NCBI GenBank assembly: GCA_963794745.1 | Contig: CAWCEZ010000011.1 | Location: 434,001-498,000, forward strand | Length of the DNA: 64,000 bases | Source: Fen-671 sp963794745 | Lineage (GTDB): Bacteria; Actinomycetota; Acidimicrobiia; Acidimicrobiales; Palsa-688 | Direction: 5' to 3' | Shown: positions 35,836 through 44,866 of the stretch, one piece after another | How positions within the stretch are numbered: the first letter of the stretch is position 1 | Layout of the letters: every line of letters begins with the position of its first letter | Notes under the pieces: generated by a model | Seen by the model: only the letters and a program-made list of their open reading frames with translations | Database searches by the model: none | Told to the model about the DNA's origin: nothing | Made by a program: the position numbers and the translations under genes

Positions 35836-37444
35836 TCAGGCGGTGCGCTTGGCCGTCAGCGGTGAGATCTCGACGCGGTTCCTGCCCCGCTTCTTCGCAA
35901 GGTAGAGAGCGCGGTCGGCGGCAGCGAGGACCGACTGCCACTCCTCCGGCGGCCCGCAAGCCACCCCGATGCTGATCGTCACCTCGAGGAGCGTCTCCAG
36001 GCTCTCCCAGGGGTAGGAGCTCACCTTGAGACGGATGCGCTCGGCGAAGTCTCTTGCTGCGTCGAGCTCGACCGAGGGCAAGGCGAAGACGAACTCCTCA
36101 CCGCCATAGCGCACCACGACCTGGCCGCTACGGGCGTCGGTTGCCAGGATATGGCCGAGGGCACGCAGGACGTGGTCGCCGACTTCGTGGCCGAATGTGT
36201 CGTTGATTTCTTTGAAGTGGTCGATGTCGGCCATGAGCAGGGCGATCTGGTCCTGCTCATCGGTCACGTTGCCGAGGACCCTTTCGAGGAGGCGCCGGTT
36301 GCCGATCCGTGTGAGCGCATCCTCCTCGGCGGAGGCGATGGCGGCTGCAGTCTGGGCCTCGAGCGCCCTGCGTTGCTGCTCGAGCTCGGCACGGGCCCAT
36401 ACCTGCTCTACCAACTGCGCCGTTTGGCGGCGATGGAGGTCCCACATCTGGCGCTTCAGCTCAAGGGCGTGGGCAAGAGCCGCATCAAGCTCCCCAGCGT
36501 CGCGTTCGGCCACGACCAGCTCGTCGAGGATCAGCATCACCTCGTGGTGGTCATCGCTGGGCTCGGCCAGCTCCGCCGCTCTGGTCGCTGCCTCCACGGC
36601 CTCCGCCGCCCTCCCGAGGGCACGGAGGCATCTCGCCTCCACCAGCGCCAGGCTGGACCTGCCCGCAGCCCAAACGATCGCCCCCGAATCCCCCGCAGTC
36701 TCCCTGATGATGTCGAGCGCTTCGCGCCGGGCGGCCCTGCTCGATCAGCAGCGCGGCCTGGAGCCGTTGTGTCCCGAGCCGGGCCTTCACCTCGGCCGGG
36801 CATTCGTCGAGAAGCCGGTTCAGCGCATGTTCGGCTTCTTCAAGCCTGTCCGCCCCGAAACGGTCGTAACGACCGTCCTCCTCGCCCGCCGCTCGCTCCT
36901 GGTGGACCGCGAGCAACAAGGCATCGGCGATGTTGTGCAGCTGGCGGTACGTCTTCCAGGCATCGCCGGCGCGTTCGGCAGCAGCGAGGGCCACTTCGAA
37001 CTGTTCGATGGCCCTGTCGTAGTCGAGGAACGAGTAGCAAAAGATGCCGAGCCGGTTAGCCACCTCGGCGACGACGCTGTCGTCCAGAGAACCCATGCCC
37101 GGTATGCACATCGCCGCAAGCTCGGCGGCAAGTGATATCTCTCCCAGCCGGGAAGCAAAGCCGGCACCAAGGCTCGCCGCCTCCAGAGCGCGGCCTGGTT
37201 CGCCGGCCTCCTCGAACAGCGACATCGCTGCCAGCGCGTCCTGGAGCACCTCCCTCGTGTGCCACTGGTTGGAACGCACCCGCGTCCGGCACATCAGCAG
37301 GCGCGCCCGGTCGCCAGGCTCGTCGACCAGCTCCAAGGCAGCCTCGATGTCCCTCAGGCAGCTGGCACGCTCCTCGGCGGAGGCCGCGGTTTCGGCGCGC
37401 CCGTAGAGCGCGTCTAACTTCGCCCGCGTCGCGATGGCACCCAC
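35836..37444 (-). CDS. TPR-like/GGDEF diguanylate cyclase (frame break at 36729-36731)
   Basis: The N-terminal 260 or so residues are helical repeats of TPR type (for example YDRAIEQFEVALAAAERAGD). A coiled-coil linker (HALELKRQMWDLHRRQTAQL) and a GGDEF domain follow. The GGDEF domain has LTRIGNRRLLE, MADIDHFKEINDTFGHEVGD and the active-site RYGGEEF, so cyclic-di-GMP synthesis is expected. The inhibitory I-site normally reads RxxD five residues before GGEEF; here it is RSGQ, so product inhibition is probably lost. The two frames join if one base of the GGG run at 36729-36731 is removed (EQGRRREALDIIRETAG). About 535 residues; the start is a GTG after AGGGTCCT. No membrane segment. Confidence 0.85.
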
Positions 37445-37538
37445 AGGACCCTTATCGGCGCTTTGCCGCAGAGAGGTTGAGCATGTGTTCTTGCCTTTCC
37501 ATTTCGTTCTCAGGCGATTTTCAGCCTCACGCCTTGGC

Positions 37539-40299
37539 TCACGCCTTGGCGTCCGCCCAGCTCGCCCCCCACGACAAGTTCACTTCCAAGCCGACGCTCA
37601 GCTCTGCTGCACCCTGCATTGCCTCGAGCGTCACCTTCGCCGCTACCTCTGCCTCTTCGGGAGGCACCTCCAACAGGACCTCGTCGTGGACCTGCAAGAT
37701 AAGGCGGCTGCGAAGGGTTTCTTCACCGAGCATCGCATCGAGGCGTACAAGCGCCACTTTGAAAATGTCGGCTGCAAGACCTTGGATGCCGGCGTTCATT
37801 GCCTGGCGCTCCCCCGCCATGCGCTCCTGGTAGCGCGATGAGGACAGCTCCGGGATCATCCTGCGCCTGCCAAAAAGTGTTTCCGTATAACCTTTGTCAC
37901 GTGCTTCGGCCACCACGCTGTCCATGTACGCGCGCACACGCGGGAAATTGTCGAAATACGCGTTAAGGATTTGCGAAGCCTCTTCCACCTCGATACCGAG
38001 GCGCTGGGCGAGGCCATAGGACTCCATGCCGTAGGCCAAACCGTAGGACACCATTTTTGCCTTCGAGCGCATGCCGATCGTCACCTCGCCCGGCTCCACA
38101 CCGAATATACGAGCCGCCGTCATGCGATGGATGTCCTCACCCGTCCTGAAGGCCTCGACAAGACCCGGGTCTTGGGCGAGGTGGGCGATAACCCGCAGCT
38201 CGATCTGGTTGTAATCGGCGACGAGCAGGCGCATACCGTCGGCGGGCACGAAGACGCGCCGCAATTGGCGGCCCTCTTCGGTCCGGATCGGGATGTTGTG
38301 GAGGTTCGGCGCGTCCGACGAGAGCCTGCCGGTCCTCGCCACCGTCTGGTTGAAGGTGGCATGGATCCGCCCGTCAGCGCCTACCTCGGCAAGTAGGGCG
38401 TCGGTATAGGTTGACCGGAGCTTCTCCACTTCCCTGTAGCGCAGGATGGCGGGGATTATCGGGTGTTCCTCGCGGAGCTTTTCGAGCGTTTGGTTATCGG
38501 TCGAGTAGCCGGTCTTCGTCTTTTTCCCTGGCTTCAAGCCGAGCTTGTTGTAGAGGACCTCGCGGACCTGCTGCACGGAGTTGACCAGGAACGGCGCACC
38601 TGCGAGCTCGTGGACCTGCCTTTCGAGGCTGCGAGCCTCGTCGGCGAGGAGGCGGCCGAGGCGGGCCAGCTCGGCAGCGTCGACGCGGATGCCAACCAGC
38701 TCCATGCGGGCAAGGACGCGCACCAAAGGCCTCTCGACCTCGTCATAGAGCTTCATCAAACCCCTCGACTCGAGAGCGGCCGACAAAGGCCCGACGAGGC
38801 GGGCAACGGCGCCGGCGCGCTCAGCTGCCTGCTGCGCCGGCTCGGCGCTCCCGGACAGGTCGAGCTGCCCAGCCGCCGTGGTCCCAGGCGGCGCTAGGGA
38901 GATGCCGGCGTAACGGGCAGCGAGCTGTTCGAGCAGGTACTGGTCGCCCGCCGGGTCGACCAGGTAAGCGGCCACAGACGTGTCGAGCTGCAGGTTGGCC
39001 AAGTCCACTCCGAGCCCGGCCAGTCCCCTCATGAGCGCCTTGGCGTTGTGGGCCGAAACGGCCACGCCGCCGGGGCCGAGCAAAGACGCCAATGCCCCGT
39101 TCACCTCGGGCTCCGAAAGGATCTCCCCAGCGGCCCACCAGGCATGCAGCGGGTGCCCAGCGTCGCCCGCCAGTGCCGGGAGCCCATCGGCAGCGGCCTC
39201 GGCACGCTCCCCTCCGGAGGGTGCGACCTCGACAAAGGCCAGACCGGCAAGCCGCGAACGGCCTTCGGGGCCGTCCCAGGACGCTGCTATCGCCAGCTCT
39301 GGCCGTTCGTGCTCCCAGTCCCTGAGGCGCTGGGCTGCCTCGGCCGCGCTCGTCAGCGTCCTGACTTCCAGGGCCAGTTGTTCGCCGGGCACCGCGGCTT
39401 GCCTCGGCGGCGTCCACTTTTCCGAGGCCGGTGGCGGCGACAAAACGGTCCCAGAGCGCGGGGCCGAACTCGAGGAACGTGAAGATCCGGCGCAGCTCGG
39501 CTTCGTCCCATCCTCCCAGGACCGCCGCAGCCGGGTCTATTGAAACATCCAGGTCACGCACGAGCGGGGTGGCCATGGCATTGCTCAGCACGGAGGGCTC
39601 GGCATTGAGCAGGGACTCGCGCAGCTTCGGCGTCAGGTCGTCCAGGTGGGCATAGATCGCCGCCAGGTCTCCGTAGGTGTTGATCAGTTTCGCCGCCGTT
39701 TTCTCCCCCACGCCCGGCACCCCCGGCAGGTTGTCCGACGGGTCGCCGCGCAACGCCGCGAACTCCGGGTACTGCCTTGGGGTCACGCCGGTGCGCTCGG
39801 CTATTTTGGCCTCGTCGTACAGGCGGTAATCCGACACACCGCGCAGCACGTAGAGCACCTTGATGTGGGGGTCTTCGACCAGCTGGTAGGTATCACGGTC
39901 GCCTGTGACGACGATCACGTCGTCGTCGCCCGCGGCGGCCTTGGTCGCCAGAGTCGCCAGGACGTCGTCGGCTTCGAAGCCGGGCGCTTCGACGACCGGG
40001 ATCTGCATCGTGTCGACGAGCTGGCGGACAAGGCCCATCTGCTGGCGCAAGATGTCGGGGGCCTCGGACCGGTTGGCTTTGTAGCTCGGGATCATCTCGT
40101 GGCGGAAGGTCGGCTCGGGCCTGTCGAAGGCCACGACCAATTGGTCGGGCTGGTGCTCCTTGATGAGGTTCACGAGCATGGACGTGAAGCCGTAGACGGC
40201 GTTCGTCACCTGCCCGGAGGCGGTAGCCATGGTGGTCGGGAGCGCAAAAAAGGCGCGATAAGTAAGGGAGTTCCCGTCAAGCAGCATCAACAACGCCAC
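37539..40299 (-). CDS. polA: DNA polymerase I (frame break at 39418-39421)
   Basis: Repair and Okazaki-fragment polymerase, about 919 residues. The N-terminal 5' nuclease has LLLDGNSLTYRAFFAL-type, GFEADDVLATLA and GDPSDNLPGVPGVGEKTA segments. The middle 3'-5' exonuclease-like domain lacks the usual acidic catalytic motifs. The polymerase domain has motif A (VADYNQIELR), motif B (KMVSYGLAYGMESYG) and motif C (QVHDEV). The O-helix residue equivalent to E. coli Phe762 is Tyr, as reported for Mycobacterium tuberculosis. Removing one base of the four-T run at 39418-39421 joins the frames as ATGLGKWTPPRQ. In an essential gene this is almost surely a sequencing error. Confidence 0.96.
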
Positions 40300-40400
40300 T
40301 GTCTAACCCCCTTGTCGGAGCTCAGCGAGCAATAGCGCACGCCCCCGGCAAGACCACACCTGGAGAGTCTGCCACCACCCGGAGGCAGTCCGACGGGCCA

Positions 40401-40418
40401 ATCGCCGTCGCCGGCGAT
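40401..40418. promoter_or_regulatory. Inverted repeat in the polA/dtxR-like gap
   Basis: ATCGCCG (40401-40407) and CGGCGAT (40412-40418) form a perfect seven-base stem with a four-base loop, followed by TT. It lies between two divergent genes, so it is more likely a regulatory dyad or transcript hairpin than a gene terminator. Confidence 0.35.
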
Positions 40419-40430
40419 TTCCACATGGAT

Positions 40431-40461
40431 CTGTTGATGTTCTGTTGATGACCTGTTGATG
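40431..40461 (+). repeat. Three CTGTTGATG direct repeats with 11-bp period
   Basis: Perfect copies at 40431-40439, 40442-40450 and 40453-40461. The 11-bp period places them on one face of the helix. They sit about 130 bases before polA (minus strand) and about 95 bases before the DtxR-family gene (plus strand), which suggests a cooperative protein-binding site for one or both promoters. Confidence 0.85.
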
Positions 40462-40555
40462 AACGGGGCGGAAGGGTCACCCGACGTGAGCAGGTGCCTC
40501 CACGCTGCGTTAAAGCTCCCGTCCCGTGGCCCCCGGGCGGCAGTACTCTCGCAGT

Positions 40556-41287
40556 ATGCCCAGCAATGCTGCAGCTCCTGGCGTCCACCCTCCCAACGAG
40601 CAGTACCTGGAGGCGATCCTGTACCTCGAAGAGGAAGGGAGCCAGGTCATACAGGCCCGTTTGGCAGAGCACGTGGGCCATTCGGCGCCCACGGTGTCCG
40701 AAATGGTTCACCGTCTCAAGGAAGCCGGCTACGTCGAGGTCAAGGGACGCTCCATCATCCTGACCGTGTCCGGGCGAAAGCTCGCCACCAGTGTCATCCG
40801 CAAGCACCGCTTAGCCGAGCGGCTCCTGACCGACGTGATCGGGCTCCCATGGCACAAGGTCCACGCTGAAGCCGACCGATGGGAGCACGTGATCTCGGAC
40901 GACGTCGAAGCCCGCCTGGTCGAGATCCTGGGGAACCCTAAGACCTGCCCCCACGGCAGCCCTATCCCCGGCTCGGGGGGCAAACCCGAGCCGGCGACGG
41001 TCCTGGCGGACGCGCAACCGGGTGACCGGGTACGCCTGTCACGTGTCACCGAGCTGGTCGAGTTCGACCAGGAAGCATTGATATACCTGGACACGCACGG
41101 CTTTATCCCTGGCGCCGAGGCGACCGTGGCCGCCCGCGGCCCCGACGGCACCCTGGTCCTGGAGGTGGGCGAAGGCACCGTGGTGTTGGGTGCGCCGCTG
41201 GCCAAGCAGCTTTACATCATGCCCGCCTCAACCTCGCCGGCACCGCCGGCCAAGGGCCGTGCGTCCAAGCTCCAGCTGTTGCGCTGA
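40556..41287 (+). CDS. DtxR/IdeR-family metal-dependent repressor
   Basis: A 243-residue regulator with winged HTH (QARLAEHVGHSAPTVSEMV), metal-binding dimerisation domain (RKHRLAERLLTDVIGLPW) and a C-terminal FeoA/SH3-like domain. Aligned with Corynebacterium DtxR, ancillary-site residues are kept (His84, Glu88, His103). At the primary site Glu110 and His111 are kept, but Met10 is Gln16 and Cys102 is Asp107. A carboxylate at the Cys102 position resembles the Mn-sensing MntR (Glu99), so Mn2+ rather than Fe2+ may be sensed. The ATG at 40556 has no ribosome site; TACTCT eight bases upstream could be the -10 of a leaderless transcript. The regulon is unknown. Confidence 0.9.
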   Translation: MPSNAAAPGVHPPNEQYLEAILYLEEEGSQVIQARLAEHVGHSAPTVSEMVHRLKEAGYVEVKGRSIILTVSGRKLATSVIRKHRLAERLLTDVIGLPWHKVHAEADRWEHVISDDVEARLVEILGNPKTCPHGSPIPGSGGKPEPATVLADAQPGDRVRLSRVTELVEFDQEALIYLDTHGFIPGAEATVAARGPDGTLVLEVGEGTVVLGAPLAKQLYIMPASTSPAPPAKGRASKLQLLR

Positions 41288-41306
41288 GCTTTTGCGCTAA
41301 CGGGCC

Positions 41307-41882
41307 CTAGGGGCGAAGGCTGCCGTCCAGGACCCTTTGGGCCACGTCGCGCATGGACGTCCGTTCGTCCATAGCCCGTCGCTGGACCCATCGGAAGGCA
41401 TCATTTTCTTTCATGTCCAGCTCGTCCATCAACTTGCCCTTCGCCCGGTCGACCACCTTGCGGGTCTCCAAGCGATCCTCGAGGTCCTTGTTCTCGTCCT
41501 CGAGCGCCTTCATCTCCTCGAAGCGGCCAATGGCAAGCTCCATGGCGGGGACGAGGTCGTTGCGCTGGAAGGGCTTCACCAAGTAGGCCAGTGCGCCCGC
41601 TTCACGTGCCCGGTCGATGAGCTCGCGCTGGCTGAAGGCCGTCAGGACAAGGACCGCAGCCAAACGGTCGGCTGTGATCTCGGCAGCGGCGCTGAGGCCG
41701 TCGCCACCGGGCATCTTGATGTCGAGGATCGCCAGGTCGGGACGATGCGCGCGCACGAGATCCACCACTTCGTCCCCGCGGCTGGTCTCGGCGACGACCT
41801 CGTAACCCTCCTCCTCGAGAGTCTCTCGCAGGTCAAGGCGTATGAGGGCCTCATCCTCGGCTATCACCACTCTTGCGCCCAC
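41307..41882 (-). CDS. ANTAR-domain response regulator (PdtaR-like)
   Basis: A 191-residue regulator with an N-terminal receiver domain (VVIAEDEALIRLDLRETLEE, phospho-Asp in LAILDIKMPGGDG, Lys in YLVKPFQ), a coiled-coil linker and a C-terminal ANTAR domain (VVDRAKGKLMDELDMKENDA, FRWVQRRAMDERTSM). ANTAR proteins bind paired hairpins in nascent mRNA and prevent termination. The closest characterised relative in layout is M. tuberculosis PdtaR, which works with the kinase PdtaS; no such kinase is in the window. The start is a GTG. The gene is convergent with the DtxR-family gene, 19 bases away. Confidence 0.92.
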   Translation of the reverse strand: MGARVVIAEDEALIRLDLRETLEEEGYEVVAETSRGDEVVDLVRAHRPDLAILDIKMPGGDGLSAAAEITADRLAAVLVLTAFSQRELIDRAREAGALAYLVKPFQRNDLVPAMELAIGRFEEMKALEDENKDLEDRLETRKVVDRAKGKLMDELDMKENDAFRWVQRRAMDERTSMRDVAQRVLDGSLRP

Positions 41883-41998
41883 TCGCCTCTACCTTGTCCC
41901 TTCTCCCCGCTGTCGCACGCCTGCGGCCTCTGGCTCCTAGTGACGCCAAAGACTAGTTGGTACTTGTTGGCAGCAACGAAGTGCGCCCGGCGCGCTAA

Positions 41999-42295
41999 CT
42001 AGTCAGCGGGACCGGGGACCAGCTTGTCAAGTAGCTCGTCGAGCTCGGCCTCAAGGCGCTTCACCTGTGAAACGAGGCTGTCGCGCGCCCCGCCCATCGC
42101 CTCGGCGTGGCGCTGGGCTTCGTGGCTCTCGCGCGCAGCCAGAGGCGTCTCGGACACGAGCGAGCGGATCCGTGCTTCGTCTGCCACTTCGGCGAGGGCG
42201 TTGAACTGCTCGTCTGCGACAGCCAGCTCTTCCCGTGCTTTGCGCAGGCGCTTGGAGACGTCCATCAGCTTTCGCTCGACCAGGTACTGCGCCAT
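41999..42295 (-). CDS. Small conserved coiled-coil protein
   Basis: About 98 residues, almost wholly helical and charged: MAQYLVERKLMDVSKRLRKA, a central ADEARIRSLVSETPLA segment, then a second coiled coil ending ELDELLDKLV. Similar short proteins are widespread in Actinobacteria, as far as I recall, with no known function. The ATG at 42295 matches that N-terminus; an ATG at 42337 would add 14 residues. It is divergent from the response regulator gene at 42397, and the roughly 100-base gap carries a dyad. Confidence 0.72.
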   Translation of the reverse strand: MAQYLVERKLMDVSKRLRKAREELAVADEQFNALAEVADEARIRSLVSETPLAARESHEAQRHAEAMGGARDSLVSQVKRLEAELDELLDKLVPGPAD

Positions 42296-42368
42296 TGTTA
42301 CCAAGTTAGCTTGACCCAGCTTCGCCGAGCGTCGCATGAGCCTTGTTCCGATCCTGTGTTCAGCACGT

Positions 42369-42394
42369 TCTCAGATCCGCGGGGCAAACTGAGA
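42369..42394 (+). promoter_or_regulatory. TCTCAG/CTGAGA dyad before the response regulator
   Basis: TCTCAG (42369-42374) and CTGAGA (42389-42394) are perfect inverted arms separated by 14 bases. The second arm ends two bases before the ATG of the MprA-like gene. OmpR-family regulators often bind near their own promoters, so autoregulation is plausible. No standard ribosome binding site is present. Confidence 0.35.
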
Positions 42395-42396
42395 GT

Positions 42397-43086
42397 ATGC
42401 GTGTCCTGGTCGTAGACGATGAGCCGGCAGTGCGGCAGGCATTGGAGCGTGCACTGCGATTCGAGGGGTTCACGGCTGAGCTGGCCGAGGACGGTATGGC
42501 CGGCCTGGCAGCGCACGCGGAGCGCCCTGCTGATGCGATAGTGCTCGACATCGCAATGCCTCGACTGGACGGGCTGGAGATGTGCCGGCGCCTGCGGGCC
42601 GCTGGTGACCGGACGCCGGTGCTGATGCTGACGGCCAAGGCTGCCGTAACAGAGCGGGTGGACGGCCTCGACGCAGGCGCCGACGATTACCTGGTCAAGC
42701 CTTTCGCCCTGGAGGAGCTCCTGGCTCGCATGCGTGCCCTGCTGCGCCGGACCGCTCCCAGCGCCGACAACGAAATCCTTCGTTTCGGTGACCTGTCCCT
42801 CGACCCTGGCACGCGCGAAGTACGCCGCGGGCATAGGGCGATCGAGTTGACCCGGACCGAGTTCTTGTTGCTCGAGCTGTTCCTTCGCAACCCGAGACAG
42901 GTGCTGCCCCGCGAGGTTATTTTCGACCGGGTTTGGGGGTACGACTTCGGCCTCAATTCCAACAGCCTCGAGGTCTATATCGGTTACCTGAGGCGCAAGA
43001 CCGAGCAGGGTGGCGAGCCGCGGCTCATCCATACGGTTCGCGGAGTCGGCTACGTGATGCGGCTGCCAGCAGAGGCCAGGGGGTGA
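42397..43086 (+). CDS. OmpR-family response regulator (MprA-like)
   Basis: A 229-residue regulator. The receiver domain has MRVLVVDDEPAVRQALERAL, phospho-Asp in IVLDIAMPRLDG, Thr in MLTAK and Lys in YLVKPFALEELLAR. The winged-helix effector domain has ELTRTEFLLLELFLRNP, VWGYDFGLNSNSLEVYIGYL and IHTVRGVGYVMR. The sequence and the kinase next to it resemble mycobacterial MprA/MprB, which answers envelope stress. The histidine kinase gene follows by 22 bases, so the two are cotranscribed. Confidence 0.93.
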   Translation: MRVLVVDDEPAVRQALERALRFEGFTAELAEDGMAGLAAHAERPADAIVLDIAMPRLDGLEMCRRLRAAGDRTPVLMLTAKAAVTERVDGLDAGADDYLVKPFALEELLARMRALLRRTAPSADNEILRFGDLSLDPGTREVRRGHRAIELTRTEFLLLELFLRNPRQVLPREVIFDRVWGYDFGLNSNSLEVYIGYLRRKTEQGGEPRLIHTVRGVGYVMRLPAEARG

Positions 43087-43108
43087 ACGGGGTGCACGTC
43101 ACCCTTCC

Positions 43109-44860
43109 ATGGAACTGAACTGGGCCCCACAGAGCCCCTGGTCAGACGACGTCGCAGGCGTCGCCACCCCCCAACCTGCCTGGCCTGTCTACCCGCCGGC
43201 GGAGCCGGCCCCCTCCGCGCCTGACGTAGTCCCTCTACCGCCGTGGCCGCGCGAGGGCAGTGACGACATTGTGGCCGCGCCCGGCGAGGGCAACGGTGAG
43301 CCGGTTGCGGCTCGGCACAGCGACTTCGAGCAGGACGGCGCTGAGCACGACGGCGCCGGGCACGACGGCGCTGGCCAGGACCGTCCCGACGGCGAGCGCA
43401 AAGCCAAGGAACCGGCTCTGGCATGGCTGCGCCAGGTCAGTTTTCGTAGCCGCATCAGCATCCTCGTCGGAGCGGCCGTCGGCATCGCGGTCGCAATGGC
43501 CGCGCTCGTGTCGTACGTGGCCGTCGGCCGCCAGTTGGAACGTCAGGCGACCACAAACCTTGACAATGCGATCGCCTCAGCAGGTGGTCTCGTGTACCCA
43601 GTCCAGGGTCTAAACGGGGCCGTGTCCGCCGAGGTCGTGACGCAGCGGGCGTTCAATTTTCAGAACCAGACGGGCGACTCGGTCCAGGTCATCTCCAACA
43701 CCGAGGTCATCTCGCTGCAGTCCGGGCAGGCCTCGCACACCCGGTTGTTCCCGATGTCAAGGGGCGCGGCAGAGGTCCTCAAGGCTGGCGCCAGTGGCAG
43801 CGCAATAATCGAGACCGTAACTGCGACAAACGGCGCACAGTACCGACTCGCCAGCGTGCCCACCCCTATCCCGGGGGTAGTCGTCCAGATCGGTTACCCC
43901 CTCACCGCCGTCGACAATACGCTTGCTTTCCTGCGGCTGATGCTGGTCCTGGTGGCGCTCGGCGGGGTTGCAGTTGCGACCGGGCTTGGCTGGGCGGTCG
44001 GTCGCGCGAGCATGCGCCCTGTGGAAGACCTGACCCTGGCAGCCGAACACGTTGCCGCAACTCAGGATCTTTCCGCGACGATCGACGACGAGGGCAACGA
44101 CGAGCTGGCAAGGCTTGCCCGCAGCTTCAACGCCATGCTCGCCGCCCTGGCGGTCTCGAGGCGCCAACAGACACAGCTCGTTTCGGACGCCGGCCACGAA
44201 CTGCGCACCCCGCTCACGAGCCTGCGGACCAATATCGAGGTCCTGATGAAGACCAAGGACCTGCCTCCCACGGACCGCGACGAGCTACTAACCGACGTGG
44301 ATGCCCAGTTGAAGGAACTGACGACCCTCGTAGGCGACCTCGTCGACATGGCGAGAGAAGACGAACGGCCCGACGTGGAGCCCGAGCCGGTCCCCTTCAA
44401 CGAGATCGTCGAGCGCGCGGTCGAGCGCGCCCATCGCCGCGCCCAGTCCCTGCATTTCGATGTCTCGCTGCAGCCTGGAGAAGTGCGGGCGCAACCCGCT
44501 CTATTGGAGCGAGCCGTGATGAACGTCCTCGATAATGCGGCCAAGTGGAGCCCGCCGGGAGGCCACGTCGGGGTCACCCTCGAAGCCAACAGCGCATGGC
44601 ACCTGACTGTCACTGACCAAGGCCCCGGGATCGCACCGCAAGACCTTCCCCATATTTTTGAACGCTTCTATCGAGCAGACTCTGCCCGCTCGATGCCGGG
44701 CTCAGGCCTCGGCCTGGCGATCGTGCGCAACGTGGTGACGTCACACGGCGGCAGTATCGACATCACCTCGTCTCCGCCAGGCGGCGGCACGCGCGTCGAC
44801 ATCGTCTTGCCGTTGGGCGCCCAGGCGCCCGACGACGACGCTGAACTGGACGAGGCTTAG
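43109..44860 (+). CDS. HAMP-domain sensor histidine kinase (MprB-like)
   Basis: A 583-residue membrane kinase. A 110-residue Pro/Asp/Gly-rich cytoplasmic head is followed by a first transmembrane helix (ISILVGAAVGIAVAMAALVS), an extracytoplasmic sensor of about 120 residues, a second helix (LMLVLVALGGVAVATGLGWA), HAMP, the phospho-acceptor His in VSDAGHELRTPL and the ATPase boxes N (MNVLDNAAKWSPPGG), G1 (VTDQGPGIAP), F and G2 (GSGLGLAIVRNVV). It is the partner of the upstream response regulator. Its signal is unknown; envelope stress is an inference from MprB. It ends six bases from the convergent GNAT gene. Confidence 0.92.
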   Translation: MELNWAPQSPWSDDVAGVATPQPAWPVYPPAEPAPSAPDVVPLPPWPREGSDDIVAAPGEGNGEPVAARHSDFEQDGAEHDGAGHDGAGQDRPDGERKAKEPALAWLRQVSFRSRISILVGAAVGIAVAMAALVSYVAVGRQLERQATTNLDNAIASAGGLVYPVQGLNGAVSAEVVTQRAFNFQNQTGDSVQVISNTEVISLQSGQASHTRLFPMSRGAAEVLKAGASGSAIIETVTATNGAQYRLASVPTPIPGVVVQIGYPLTAVDNTLAFLRLMLVLVALGGVAVATGLGWAVGRASMRPVEDLTLAAEHVAATQDLSATIDDEGNDELARLARSFNAMLAALAVSRRQQTQLVSDAGHELRTPLTSLRTNIEVLMKTKDLPPTDRDELLTDVDAQLKELTTLVGDLVDMAREDERPDVEPEPVPFNEIVERAVERAHRRAQSLHFDVSLQPGEVRAQPALLERAVMNVLDNAAKWSPPGGHVGVTLEANSAWHLTVTDQGPGIAPQDLPHIFERFYRADSARSMPGSGLGLAIVRNVVTSHGGSIDITSSPPGGGTRVDIVLPLGAQAPDDDAELDEA

Positions 44861-44866
44861 CTCTTC

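Noticed and set aside
36551..37444. A separate TPR protein gene upstream of a GGDEF gene
   Set aside because: The C-terminal part of this frame after about 36730 is nonsense, and the shifted frame continues smoothly into the GGDEF linker, so one gene is more likely.
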